Positions 10,171-20,275 of a stretch of DNA of 64,000 bases are shown here, one piece after another. A program made the translations under genes and the position numbers. This stretch comes from Linum tenue (Eukaryota; Streptophyta; Magnoliopsida; Malpighiales; Linaceae), in NCBI GenBank assembly GCA_946122785.1, contig CAMGYJ010000002.1, positions 37,390,495-37,454,494 of the forward strand, read 5' to 3'. Numbering within the stretch: position 1 is the stretch's first letter; each line of letters starts with the position of its first letter. A model generated the notes under the pieces. The model had not been told where the DNA came from and did no database searches. It saw only the letters and a list, made by a program, of their open reading frames with translations.

Positions 10171-11233
10171 CCCAAAGTGGAACCAAGAGAGCCAAGAAAA
10201 ATGTTAATCACACCCCCACACTTAAGAACAGAAAACAGCTAACCATGGTTTTATCCATGGTTCGGGGGTCAAAAACTCGATAAATCAAGCCTAATCTGAG
10301 TGGGGGTGCACATCCATGAAAAAGTAGGCAACTCAAGGTTCACATTCATAACAAATACACCCTCAAAGCACATCATTAAGGGTCCCAACCGACTCCCACA
10401 AAATGGTACGAAAACAGGCATTTCATCGAACACCTTGTGTGCACTATTAAGTTAAGCATGAAATTAGCACATTCATAGCACACAAGGCCTCAAATCAACA
10501 TTTTAAATATGCCCTAACATCAATCATACATTATCCAAGCATTCCCCACATTCAATTTCATTCAATTCCCTCATTTCAAATGGATTCTCTAAACATACAC
10601 CCTAATATCCAATTCTCCTTAATTCATAAGGTAAATGGCGAAATCAAACCTAGAGACTCAAGTAGGATTGTAGGGATTGATGAGATGAATGAAATGCACT
10701 TGACGAAAGTGCGAAAATCTGCCCAGAAGTGGTCGTCGGAGTCTCGCCGAAAATCGCCTCCGGCGACAAAAACGTCTGCCAAATCTCCTCAAAATAGAGG
10801 GATAGGCCTCTTTTGGTGTGGGAAGGATGGGTTGGTTGGTGGTTTGGTGAAAAAATGACAAAAAATGACCGAAAAAATCGAAATGGGTTGGTTTTTCGCG
10901 GTTTTCCGGCGAGTTTCAGAGGATTCCGGCGAGGATTTTGAATTGTATGACCACTCGGCCGTGTCGGCCGATTTTATAGGCCGTGGCTCGGCCACACACC
11001 CAGGATGACACGGCCGTGTGATGTGCACACGTGCCCGTGTCGGCCGACACGGGCAGGCCGTGTGGATTTTACCCCTTGGCTGTGTGAGCTCTCGGCAAAT
11101 TCCACACGACCAAATGTGCAACTGGCACGGCCGTGTGGCTTGCCTCAGCCTGGCCGTGTGGCCGACACGGGCATATCATTTTCTCACACGGCCGTGAGGA
11201 TTTCACCCCTTGGCCGTGTGAGCTCTCGACAAG
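10171..11233 (-). other. Outer element, leader between 5' LTR and ORF
   Basis: About 1 kb with no coding sequence I can support. A 'cttaagtgtgggggtg' purine word lies near 10213-10228 on minus, echoing the PPT. The LTR-proximal third is the palindrome array described separately. No primer-binding site for tRNA-Asp or tRNA-Met is recognisable next to the LTR, so either the LTR boundary is misplaced or the site is unusual. Confidence 0.5.
10955..11230. repeat. ACACGGCCGTGT palindrome array in the outer leader
   Basis: Dense occurrences of CACGGCCGTGTG, GGCCGTGT and CCCGTGTCGGCCGACACGGG, many of them perfect palindromes, and two long near-repeats around 'caccccttggc(c/t)gtgtgagctctcg' (about 11069 and 11204). 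The same core recurs inside the outer LTR at 12140-12415. Confidence 0.75.
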
Positions 11234-12606
11234 TGTAATCGCAGCCCGGGAATGCAGTAACAGGCAAGTTCTATTATCAACCCGGGGTCTAGATCTACTG
11301 CTTACTCCGTGATTATTTATTATCTAGCCAACTAAGTCGAGTGATTGTTGTTTAAACTAAAAGCAGTAAGAAAGCAGGAAATGGTTCGGTTTTCTAAAGC
11401 AAGAAGAGTCACTCGGGAATGAGTCCCCCTAGTTCCTTAGTTAGGTTCAATTGTAATTACCCTGGGTTGATTCACTGTTGATTAGACTGCGGAAGATTCG
11501 ACAGTAGCTTGGAATCTCTTAAGCTGACCAAGCCCTCTCAGTCTAACTACCCGGCAGACGACTAGTCTTCACCGGGATAGAAAGCTGAGGCTGTGAGCAC
11601 AGAACTCCACTACTGGAATTGAATTCCAGTACAAAGCAGTAAACTGGCTAACTCTCGTATAACCAATCTCCTACTATCGAATGAAGAAGCTCTAACAACC
11701 TAATCAGATTCTGTCTATCTCAGGTTGCAGCAGAAATCAAGAAAAGCTGATCAGACTTCAATCAATTCAATAAAACATGCATCATTCGATTAAAATCAAG
11801 CAGTATAATTATCCCAAGTCATTACAATCAAATCCCTAACACATGGAACTAGGGTTCTTCATACCCAAGTGAGAGAAGGGTTCTACTCCATAGAGAGAGA
11901 GAGAGGAAAACAGAAATCAGAGTAGTCATACTCATAAAGATGAGGAAAATCTGCTCTGGGATGTCAATCTTCACTCCTAGGGACGCAATCTGGGCTTCAA
12001 TGGTGAGAAATCCACTCCAAATAGCTCCTAGGGTTTGTTCTTTGCTCTTTCTCTCTCTAAAACTCCGTTTTTGCTCTGAAAATCCGATTCTCTCACTTGT
12101 GGCTCGGAATTGGGTGTAAAACCAAGATTTTCCCGACTCACACGGGCAGGCCACACGGCCGTTTGGCTCACCCAGTTGCCCGTGTGACTCAAAACGCGGC
12201 GTATCGATTAGTTGGATTTCAGGCTTCCCACACGGTCGTGTGGAAATTCTGCTCTGCCCGTGTTTGCTCTCGTGGAATTCCACACGGCCACATTGCTCCT
12301 TCACACGGCCGTGTGGAAGTTATTTGTGCCCGTATGAAGGCTCGTACAATCCCACACGGCCACATTGGTTACTTGCACGGCCGTGTGGTGTTTGTGTGTG
12401 CCCGTGTTGCTTCCTCATCGGCTTGCCTCGCGCCCGATCTTCGTCCAATCGACACCAAACTCGCTCCCAGGCCTCCATTCACGTACTAGGACCTGAAATA
12501 TCACAAACAAGCTCAACCTAGCGTGAAATCGGCCTAAAACACGAGAATCAACACCTCAAACGGCTCAAGAATAGGGGTGAAAACATGTGTAATTAACGGT
12601 CTATCA
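11234..12606 (-). repeat. 5' LTR of outer element
   Basis: The right boundary is firm (GGTCTATCA at 12606, same end as positions 1-18). The left boundary is estimated at TG 11234 from alignment with the inner LTR and may be tens of bases off. Shared words with the inner LTR, in order: 'aacccggg-tctaga', 'ccccctag', 'gactgcggaag', 'gggttcttcatacccaa', 'ctctctctaaaactc', 'gacctgaaatat', 'aaaacacgaga', 'aataggggtgaaaa'. The LTRs are clearly homologous but diverged. Confidence 0.75.
12140..12415. repeat. Palindromic iteron array in the U3 of the outer LTR
   Basis: Repeated CACACGGCC / GGCCGTGTGG units at spacings of roughly 15-70 bp, with CCCGTGT between them. It sits in the same part of the LTR as the CCCGGTCGGG array of the inner LTR, although the core sequence differs. 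Confidence 0.75.
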
Positions 12607-15110
12607 AGCAACATTGATCTTAGGGTTACATACACAAAAACGAAGCACGATTTTTTTCCAGAAATAGCACTGCTTAAAAAAATTTGCAAAAATAGCACCC
12701 AACCCCAAAAAATTACAAAAATAGCACCTTTCCCAAAAACAACCACCCCACCCAGCGGTTTACACGAAAAAGGCAGGGTGGGGGCGGTTTTCAATGAAAG
12801 CCGAATGGGTAGGGGGCATTTTTCTTGGCCTGCCTGGGTTCGGACTGGTTTGGTCCAAAACCACTACCCCCCTTATGGTTTGGTCAATTTTCTTCTTTTT
12901 TTTCAATCAATTCTAACCTAGGTGGAAACTTCAAACGAACGTATCTTTGTGCTCACTACGATTGGATACCCGAGAACAAAGATACGTTCGTTTGAAGTTT
13001 TAACCTAGGTTAGAATTGATTGGAAATTTTTTTGACCAAACCGCAGAGGGACAACGGTTTTGGACCAAAATGGTCCGACCCCAAGCTGTCATGAAAACCA
13101 CCCCCTACATGTGCGATTTTCATTGAAAATTGCGCCCCCACCCTGCGGTTTTTTGGAAAGGGTGCTATTTTTATAATTTTTCGGGGTTGGTTTCTATTTC
13201 TGTAAAAAAAATATTAATCTTGCTATTTCTGAAAAAAATCCAACGAAGCAGCTCCAAAAATTTTCCATTCAAACCCATCACTCGCAGCATAGTAAATACA
13301 TACTTCCAACTAACTGAGTCGAATGCTTTCATGAGATCAATTTAAAGAACACATCTAGAGCTAATAGAAGCTTTATGATAGTCTCTCACTAACTCAAATG
13401 CTAACAGTATATTGTAACTAATGTATCTACCTCTCATAAAAGCTGATTGCGAACGACTTATTCCAGGGATGGGATGACAGAAGCAAGGAGATAAGCCAAA
13501 ATCTTGGCAATCCCTTTATACAAAGTTCGCAAAAAGATATTGGCCTAATGTCCCTCATATTAACAACATTCTTCACTTTTGCAATAAGAGACAACACTGT
13601 TGAATTAACCTGCTTTGGCTTAATCCTGTGCGATAGAAATGACGTATCACATTCTCCAAATTAGTCTTGTTAAGATCCTAGTGAAGCAAGAAGAAGTCAA
13701 CTGGAAATCCATCGGGCCCCGGAACCTTATCTCTCCCAGTTGCTTGAACACTCCTGCAATTTCTTCTGTTGTAATTGGTCTACTCGAAACCTCGTTGTCT
13801 GCTTCGTCAATTTTATTAGTCAGGAAACCTTGGAAGTACACCATTGAGGTGTCTTGAACATTATCATCTACTTCCCCAATCAATTTAGTATAGAAATCCA
13901 CCGCAACCTTCCCCATGTCATGTATATATGAGACTTCATTACCATTGGCATCAATCAAATTAGTAATTTTCTATTGGTGTGTTCTTACTCTCACAGATCT
14001 GTGGAAATATGATGTATTCATATCACCTTCCTGTACCCCCTGAGCCCATGATTTTTGCTTATAAAACAACTCTTCATCTTGGTGAAGATCCCTGCATTGT
14101 TGTGCTAAAGCCAGTTTAGCTTCTACAAGGTAAGCTCTAGGATTAAGTAGCACCTATATTTGGATTCGTTCAAGTTGGCCCTCAATATCACGCACATGAG
14201 CTGATATATCAGAATACTGCTCTTTGTTTAGCTTTCTGAGTTTCAACTTTAATTCCTTTAGTTTCCCATAGAAGACATAATGTGGAAACCCTTTCACTTG
14301 AGTACTCCAAGATCCCAGAACCAAATTCATATATTTCGAATGTTGGGACAAGAATTTAAAGTACTTAAGGCTTTGGTAAGCTAGCAATTGGAGGACTAGG
14401 AATCACATACAACCCACATTGATCAGAAATGCAGGGAGAGTAGTTTGTACCTTGCTAATAGGAAAGGCTTGTAGCCAGGCTTCATTGACTAGAACCCCAT
14501 TAATCCTTTTGACAATGGGATTCTTCTGTTTATTCCACCAGGTTCACCATGAACCATACAATTTATGACCAAATAGTTTCATATCTCCTATCCGTTTCCT
14601 GAATTCCAACATACTTGGAGAGATCTTGACCACATTAGAAGACTCATACATTTCAGCAATTGCATTAAACTCTTCCATAATTGTAAGAGGGACTTGAAAA
14701 ATAGTATGAACTAGGAGCTCCTTATACATTTTACTTCTCACTTTCTCCTCATTTGGACCATACACGAAGATCAAATTAACTGGTTGAGGACTCAACACTT
14801 GCACTTTCAGAAAATGCTCACCCTATGCTACTTTAGTAACAGTCACACTAGGCTTCCAGACTATACAAACACGTCCGGATGGGAATATCTATAGTTATAT
14901 GTTTGCTACCAACCAGAAAAAGAATTATTTAATATACTAATACTATTAATAGCGTAACACGTGTCTCCAGAATAGCTGCTATATCGATATTCAACATCCT
15001 TAGTTTCCTAAGGACAGCTGCGTTTTGGCAAAGGTATTGAATCCTCTGACATTCCAACAAAAAAAATGTTCATTTACCCCTCTTCATACCCCTTCCTCTC
15101 CCTCGAGGAG
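12607..15110 (-). mobile_element. LINE (non-LTR retrotransposon), endonuclease to mid-RT block, decayed and interrupted
   Basis: Read on minus from about 15110, the block gives an endonuclease start (WNVRGFNT-like, near 15030), FVYGPNEE and an EN core (14544-14804), the 'AWLQAFP' region, a linker (14154-14387), the QKSWAQGVQEGDMNTSYFH motif (13971-14153), then the RT approach ITTEEIAGVFKQL (13647-13958). Near 13260-13350 comes an RT motif reading LMKAFDSVSWKYVF. Stops and shifts show it is dead. A foldback element (12648-13241) splits the RT, and the outer Athila element cuts it at 12606. Matching RT sequence (VCNPKINV-like) continues in 12607-12647. Confidence 0.8.
12648..13241. mobile_element. 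Mutator-like foldback MITE (594 bp)
   Basis: Flanked by the 9-bp duplication AACGAAGCA (12639-12647 and 13242-13250). The termini are inverted (gatttttttccagaaatagc at the left, gctatttctgaaaaaaatc at the right). The arms pair along most of the length, including a central pair 'cttcaaacgaacgtatcttt' / 'aaagatacgttcgtttgaag'. There is no coding capacity. A 9-bp duplication with long inverted arms fits a non-autonomous MULE. Confidence 0.88.
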
Positions 15111-15280
15111 GAGAGGGGAAGGTTGCAAAATTGTTCCACCATGTTGTAAATTTTTCGTTTCATTCAACCAAGGCTGCCTTTGATAACTTGCATCCAAATT
15201 CCTGCCAACACTAGAATTGGACTTCTTCTTTCTATTTTGTACTAAAGTAAAACCTTCAACATCTATTCCCTATGTTTGGC

Positions 15281-15690
15281 CCGGCTTTTAGAAGTGCTTT
15301 TCGGCTTCAAAAGCCGAAGCAGGGCCAAACACCTCTAAAAGGTCGGTTTTTGAAAAGTCGAAAAGCGCTTTTGTATAACATCAAAGCAGAAGCTCCAATT
15401 TGGAGCTTTTGCGAAAAGCTATTTTGAAAATACAAGATCATCCTTACCATATTTTAATTTTATTTCATAAAATATAATTTTCCCTCATTTATATCATTTT
15501 AAAAATAAAATAAATTATAAAATCATATTATTTAATATGAAAGAAATCTAACAAGATCCATTTTGAATACTTTTTATTGTTCAAAATTTTTATTCATATT
15601 TTATATTATAAGTCCTTTATAGTCATTTTACACAACCTCTCATATTAAAAAGCACTTCTAAATTAATTAATTCGAAATTAATATATAAAG
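15281..15690. mobile_element. Possible AT-rich MITE between the two LINE blocks
   Basis: Starts near 'tttggcccggcttttagaagtgctttt' and ends near 'aaaagcacttctaaattaatt'. The words tagaagtgctttt (15289-15301) and aaaagcacttcta (15648-15660) are inverted. An internal AT-rich body and the 'ggcttcaaaagccgaag' palindrome support a nonautonomous element. I could not define a target duplication. Confidence 0.4.
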
Positions 15691-15734
15691 TTCACAATAT
15701 CATGTTTACAACGAATAATGATGAATTTTCATAT

Positions 15735-16845
15735 ACTGAAATATCTCTAAAATACATTTATCACTGGATGGCGATTTTTCTTCTGCCAATGAAGGTGTTG
15801 AAGCTCATTGAGAAAATCTGCAATGATTTTATGTGGAATGTGGGTGAAGGGGGTTCCAGGAAAACAGCTCCGGTTGCTTGTGATTATGTGGCTTTGCCAA
15901 TCAAGGAAGGTGGCCTGGGGATACGGTATTTCAAGACCTAGAACCAGGCTTGTGTCACTCGACACATATGGAATCTTCTGGCAGAGGCGGGATCAATTTG
16001 GCTTGCCTGGATTTCTAAGTAGTAAGTACAGGGTCAAGTAGAGCTCGTTTTGGGGCTTGCAGGTCACTGCTAGTGGTTCTTGGGTGTGGAAACGCATTCT
16101 CAAATGCAGACTTCAAGTTCAGACTTTCATTACTGGGAATGGGGCCTCATTACAATTGAATGGAGTTACACACAAAAAAAAATTCAGCCAAGGCAGATTG
16201 GGCTTCCATTCGTACTCCACACCAGTCAGTTCCTTGGTGTAAAGTGATATGGGGAATGCCATATTATCCTAAGAATAATTTGTTAGTATGGTTAGTGGTA
16301 ATGGGTCGTATAACTAGAAAGGACAAGCTGCTCAGTTGGAACCTCGTTGGTGAGGATATATGTGTATTATGTCCAGGAGGATCAGAGTCTCGAACTCATA
16401 TGTTTTGTTCTTGCTCTTATTCACTGTGGGTATTGCAGCAAGTTATGCAGCAGATTCGATGTGTGATACCAGTTTTCTACAGCTGGGAGGATCATCTTCA
16501 ATAGGGGATTGATCGATGGAGTGGAACATGTGATTATACAGTTGCTGGCGGGCTTCTCTGGATCATTACTTTAATCCATATTTGGCTCGAGCGTTGTCGC
16601 CGATTTGCTGGAGAAGGAGACTGGTGTTCTCCTAATGGACTAACAATGAAGATTAAAAGTGATGTTAGGTATTTGGTAGCAGGTAATCCACAGATCCAGG
16701 AGATTTTTAGGAGATTTTCCTCATGACTTGGGTTTTTCTTTTACAGGATTGTTTGTATAGATGCTAAGTTCCTGTAAGACTCATGAGAGGAGTTTAATGC
16801 TTGTTGGCATCTCGCGAGCTTAATGGCAATTTTTGATTAACGATA
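15735..16845 (+). mobile_element. LINE 3' block: RT C-terminus, zinc-binding region and 3' end
   Basis: Plus-strand reading gives HWMAIFLLPMKVL, EKICNDFMW, PIKEGGLGIR, then (shifted) NQACVTRHIWNLL, i.e. the end of a plant LINE RT. Further on comes the zf-RVT-like stretch 'ICVLCPGGSESRTHMFCSC' (about 16350-16410). The block ends near the A-rich 'cgataaaaaaatatc' at about 16842, which fits a LINE 3' end. Several stops. Orientation is opposite to 12607-15110; together the two look like one 5'-inverted insertion. Confidence 0.75.
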
Positions 16846-18089
16846 AAAAAATATCAAATCTTTTTCGAATATACACAACTAAACAATCATTCATAAATTG
16901 GTCATTCAACCGATTTCGAAGATCGTTCTTCATTATCTTCATAGCTTAAAATTTAGCATCTTGCAGTTGCAACATATAAAGTCAATACCAACTTCAAAAT
17001 CAAGTATTCTGGTGGGTCTTGCCCGTGGTCGCTTGGGTTTTGATGGGTTTTTGTTTCTCCCTAGGTCCAGCACACATGTAAATTGGTATGGCTTGTGGGC
17101 TTTTTTAATAGCAATTGATAGTATTATGAGTTATTTTAAAAAAAAATAAAAAGGAATTATTATTAATTAAAATTTAAGATTAATTCATTTAAATTATAAA
17201 ATTCTTTTAGTCTAATGAAGGTGTGTCGACTATAATTATCGAATGGTTTTCGGAAGTCCCGAACTAAAAAATTTTGTACCGAAAATATGTAGGTTCTTCG
17301 CAAAATTCTCGGGCGAGAGTGTGTCGGACAACACACCTTACCTTGCCTTAGGTCCACCCCTGGTTACAAACAATAATAGTAAACTTTCTTTGACGAGGAA
17401 AATTGACTCTTATCTAATTAAGAAACACAAAATCAATTTAATCAATAAAAACAAATCCTAATTAGCTAAAGACGAGGTGAATAAAAATACACAATTAACA
17501 TTCCTTCCTCTCCAACCATGCAAACCTTGACAATGGGTGTTGGTGAAAAATTGGTTCTATCTAAAGCCAAATTTTATAATTAACTTTGTGAGTATAATTC
17601 GGCATCATGCTGTTGATGGGTATTATTATGAGGACCAAACGCGGCCATGATTATATAGAATCTGTCACGATAGAGCTATCCCCAATTTCATAAAAACAAG
17701 CTAAGCATGGAACTTTGGATAACCAAAGTAAGTAGTTATAGGGATGGAATACCATATCCGACCCGGTGGATTTTCCCTGATGTGAACCGTGTGGGGCCGT
17801 TAAAATCTGACCCGCATTAGAACAGGGCGGTTCTCGACCCGCTTCATTGTTAATACAAATCGGACATGGATCTTCCCATCTATCCCGCTCTACTCCGCCC
17901 CGCCCACTTTGCCCTACCATATAATCCCCTTCAAAGCTGAACAGAAAGACCCAGACACCCATATGACTCGGCGCGATTCATATTCCCAGAGAGAGACCTA
18001 GCTAGCGATCCTACTGCCATCAGTTCCCATGAATAAACATTGCACCTGAGAAACTTATATTCCCAAAATCCAATCCAACCAGCCCATTC
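16846..18089. other. Intergenic, no gene recognised
   Basis: AT-rich. A short foldback-like pair 'aaggtgtgtcgac' / 'gtcggacaacacacctt' spans about 17218-17340. A stretch near 17740-17900 with 'tatccgacccgg' and 'cgacccgc' words resembles debris of hAT MITEs. No ORF here has recognisable motifs. Confidence 0.5.
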
Positions 18090-18830
18090 CCGCTGATATG
18101 ATCCTAAATTGCTTGCGATTCAAGTTTCGAAGGATTGATCAAGGGGCAAGGTTGATAAGGAACAAAACATATAGAATTTGGCTAAGTGTTTTGTATGTTC
18201 AAGGACACCAACTTTGGAAGCTCGGATCCCTCTATTTACTCAATGGAAATGGGTGTTCTTGGGTTTGTTTTGAACTTGGGAGTGTGCTATACAAGCTAGA
18301 TGGTTTGGAATCCCAGGAAGAAGGCTGGAGGTGCGTTTTCAAAGGCTTCCAAGTTGCTATGACAAAATCGAGAAATTGACTGTTTTTTGTTAAGGCAAAA
18401 CACGAGTTCGAGGTGATGACTTTAAGGCTTCATATCTCGAGTTTGGGACATGATCAAAGGCCGATTCGAGTTGGAGCGAATACAAGGACACTTTCTAAAC
18501 CCATAAATGGAATTGGATGAGCACGACGAGGCCAGGAAGATCATTTTCGAGTCCATCAAAGTAGCTACCTAACCTCTTTTGTAATCCGTGTAGAACTAGG
18601 ATTCCGAGTTCAATTCGGATTATACTTTTAATTCAGTTTCCTTGTTTAATTAGGTTAATTTCAGTCTTGGTTTTAGTTTGTTTGTAATTTTTCAAGCCTA
18701 TAAAAGGCCTCATTCATGAACTGTAACATTCAGAATAGAATTAAGAAGAAAACCCCAAAAATTCCAACGTGCATGTTGTGAGTTTGTTCTTGGTTTTGGT
18801 TGCGATCAAAGCTTGCTGAAATTATACATA
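18090..18830 (+). mobile_element. Probable LTR fragment or solo LTR with TATA box
   Basis: A CTATAAAAGG promoter motif at 18698-18707 is preceded by T-rich 'gtttgtttaattaggttaattt'-like sequence and followed by an untranslated-like stretch. This layout is common in gypsy LTRs. The short ORF at 18098-18379 has no recognisable motif. Boundaries, target duplication and a partner LTR were not found, so this is a weak call. Confidence 0.35.
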
Positions 18831-19589
18831 TTGATCGAGCAACCCCACTCGATCACTCGAAGGTGCCTTATAGCGATTCTGAATCCTTCTAGGTGTGAGG
18901 ATTCCCTCTTGTTTCCACCAAATATCATCTCAAACAAGCTTACCCGAGCTTGTTTGAAACTCTGTTTCGTCAGTGCTTTAACAAAGGAGCTAGGATTCGT
19001 TGTTTGGCTGTGCAATTTTGATCAAACACCCACCCAGGGTGTTATCACCCACCCTATGTTTTCATCATCGATTCATCTTCCATTCTTCCTCCCCTAATTC
19101 ACAGGGACTCCCTCTGTCCTATAATTGTATGTATAACAGAAAACAGAATATGAATGACTCTCTTAGAGCTACTCCTACTCCTTTCTTCATCGTCCTCATC
19201 TTATTCTTTTGACAAAGTCGTTGGAGGGGAATCAAAGAAAACACGACTATGATGTTTAGGTAAAATCAATCCTATGTTTCTCTGCTGTTCTATTTGGAAT
19301 ATTTATTGTGGGTGAGATTTCTCCAGTTCATGACCATATTGAGTAATTGAATTTCGCATCTTGCAAATACTGTTTGTGCAGTACATGGACAAGGAGGACC
19401 TTATATAGAACATTGACAACCTTGATGTTATACAATGTCCCAACCTCAACTTTGTTTAGAGGAAACAATGTCCCAACCTCAACCTGTTGCTCCTCAACCT
19501 AATGTTATACATGTAGTTGCTGAAGCCCCCCTGCAAATACGAATGATCAAGAGAAACGCAAGGGTCATACCTTTTGGTAAAGTGTTCTC
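18831..19589. other. Intergenic, no gene recognised
   Basis: No coding motif, tRNA or inverted repeat of note. The sequence just before 19590 is likely the 5' flank or leader of the following hAT gene remnant. Confidence 0.4.
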
Positions 19590-20138
19590 AGAGTGGTGAA
19601 AACACTACAATAAGGTGACAGTGGATGGCAAGCCAAAAGCCTAGTGCAAATACTGTAAGAAGAGGTTTGTTGGAGACCCATCACAAGGAAAAACTCATCT
19701 AAAGAATCATTACCATTGATGTACTAAAGAGAAGCGGCCTGGAGATAGAAAGCAACAACTCCTACAAGGAAATCTGAACAAGGAGAAATTCTAGTTGACA
19801 CGTTCAACTTTAGTCAAGAGAATTCTGGAAAGGATTTGGCTAAGGCAATTATGAAGCATGAGTATCCTCTCTCAATCGTGGAGCATGAAGGTTTTAGGAG
19901 TTGTAGCATGAGTTTGAATCCCTCCTTTAAGATGGTGTGCAGAAACACCATTAAAAAAGATTGCCTTTGCATTTATGATCATATAAAACAAGCTACAATG
20001 AAGCTTTTGAGGAAGAACGAAGGTCGAGTGGCAATAACCACTGATATGTGGACATCTTCTGATAAGAAGGGTTTCATGGCAGAGACTGCACACTATATCG
20101 ATAAGAATTGGACTTTACAAAGTCGAATTATTAGGTAA
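19590..20138 (+). pseudogene. hAT transposase, N-terminal remnant (BED finger)
   Basis: The first part reads 'HYNKVTVDGKPKA-CKYCKKRFVGDPSQGKTHLKNHYH', a BED-type zinc finger with two cysteines and two histidines, but with stop codons inside. The second part (19836-20138) reads an intact stretch including AIMKHEYPLSIVEHEGFR and AITTDMWTSSDKKGFMAETAHYID, the DNA-binding and first catalytic region typical of hAT transposases (the D of TTDMW is the first acidic residue). The frame ends at LQSRIIR followed by 'ggtaattt', which may be a splice donor. The rest of the gene is missing. It lies just upstream of a second, longer hAT copy on the same strand; the two are related but not identical. Confidence 0.75.
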
Positions 20139-20275
20139 TTTGTTGTGTCCATTCTTTTATTCAAGTATGTGATTACTACTGGTCTACTACCTTGTTGAGA
20201 TGAGATTATTCCTACATGAATGATTACTAGTGCCGTTTGAATTTTTATGTTATTACTTGTACTACTTCCTTGTGA

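Larger units (their letters stand above)
1..12606 (-). mobile_element. Outer Athila-like non-autonomous LTR element, interrupted and cut by the window start
   Basis: Reading on the minus strand, the 5' LTR ends at 12606 and begins TGATAGACCG. The same LTR head is seen at 1-18, directly followed by a purine tract, so the 3' LTR lies left of the window. The internal region is 11233-8617 plus 1697-19; the inner element 1698-8616 separates the two parts. The only coding trace is a broken ATHILA ORF1-type gene (8798-10170). No RT, RNase H or integrase is present. The bases right of the LTR (AGCAA, 12607-12611) should be one target duplication; the partner is outside the window. The element landed in the RT of a LINE. 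Its tail shares blocks with the inner and right-edge elements, so it belongs to the same extended family. Confidence 0.8.

Noticed and set aside
10955..11230. CACGGCCGTGT repeats as a CRISPR-like array or satellite
   Set aside because: Spacing is irregular, the units are palindromic and they belong to an LTR element in a plant genome.
17163..17357. Minus ORF with foldback ends as a gene
   Set aside because: No motif; the inverted ends suggest repeat debris.
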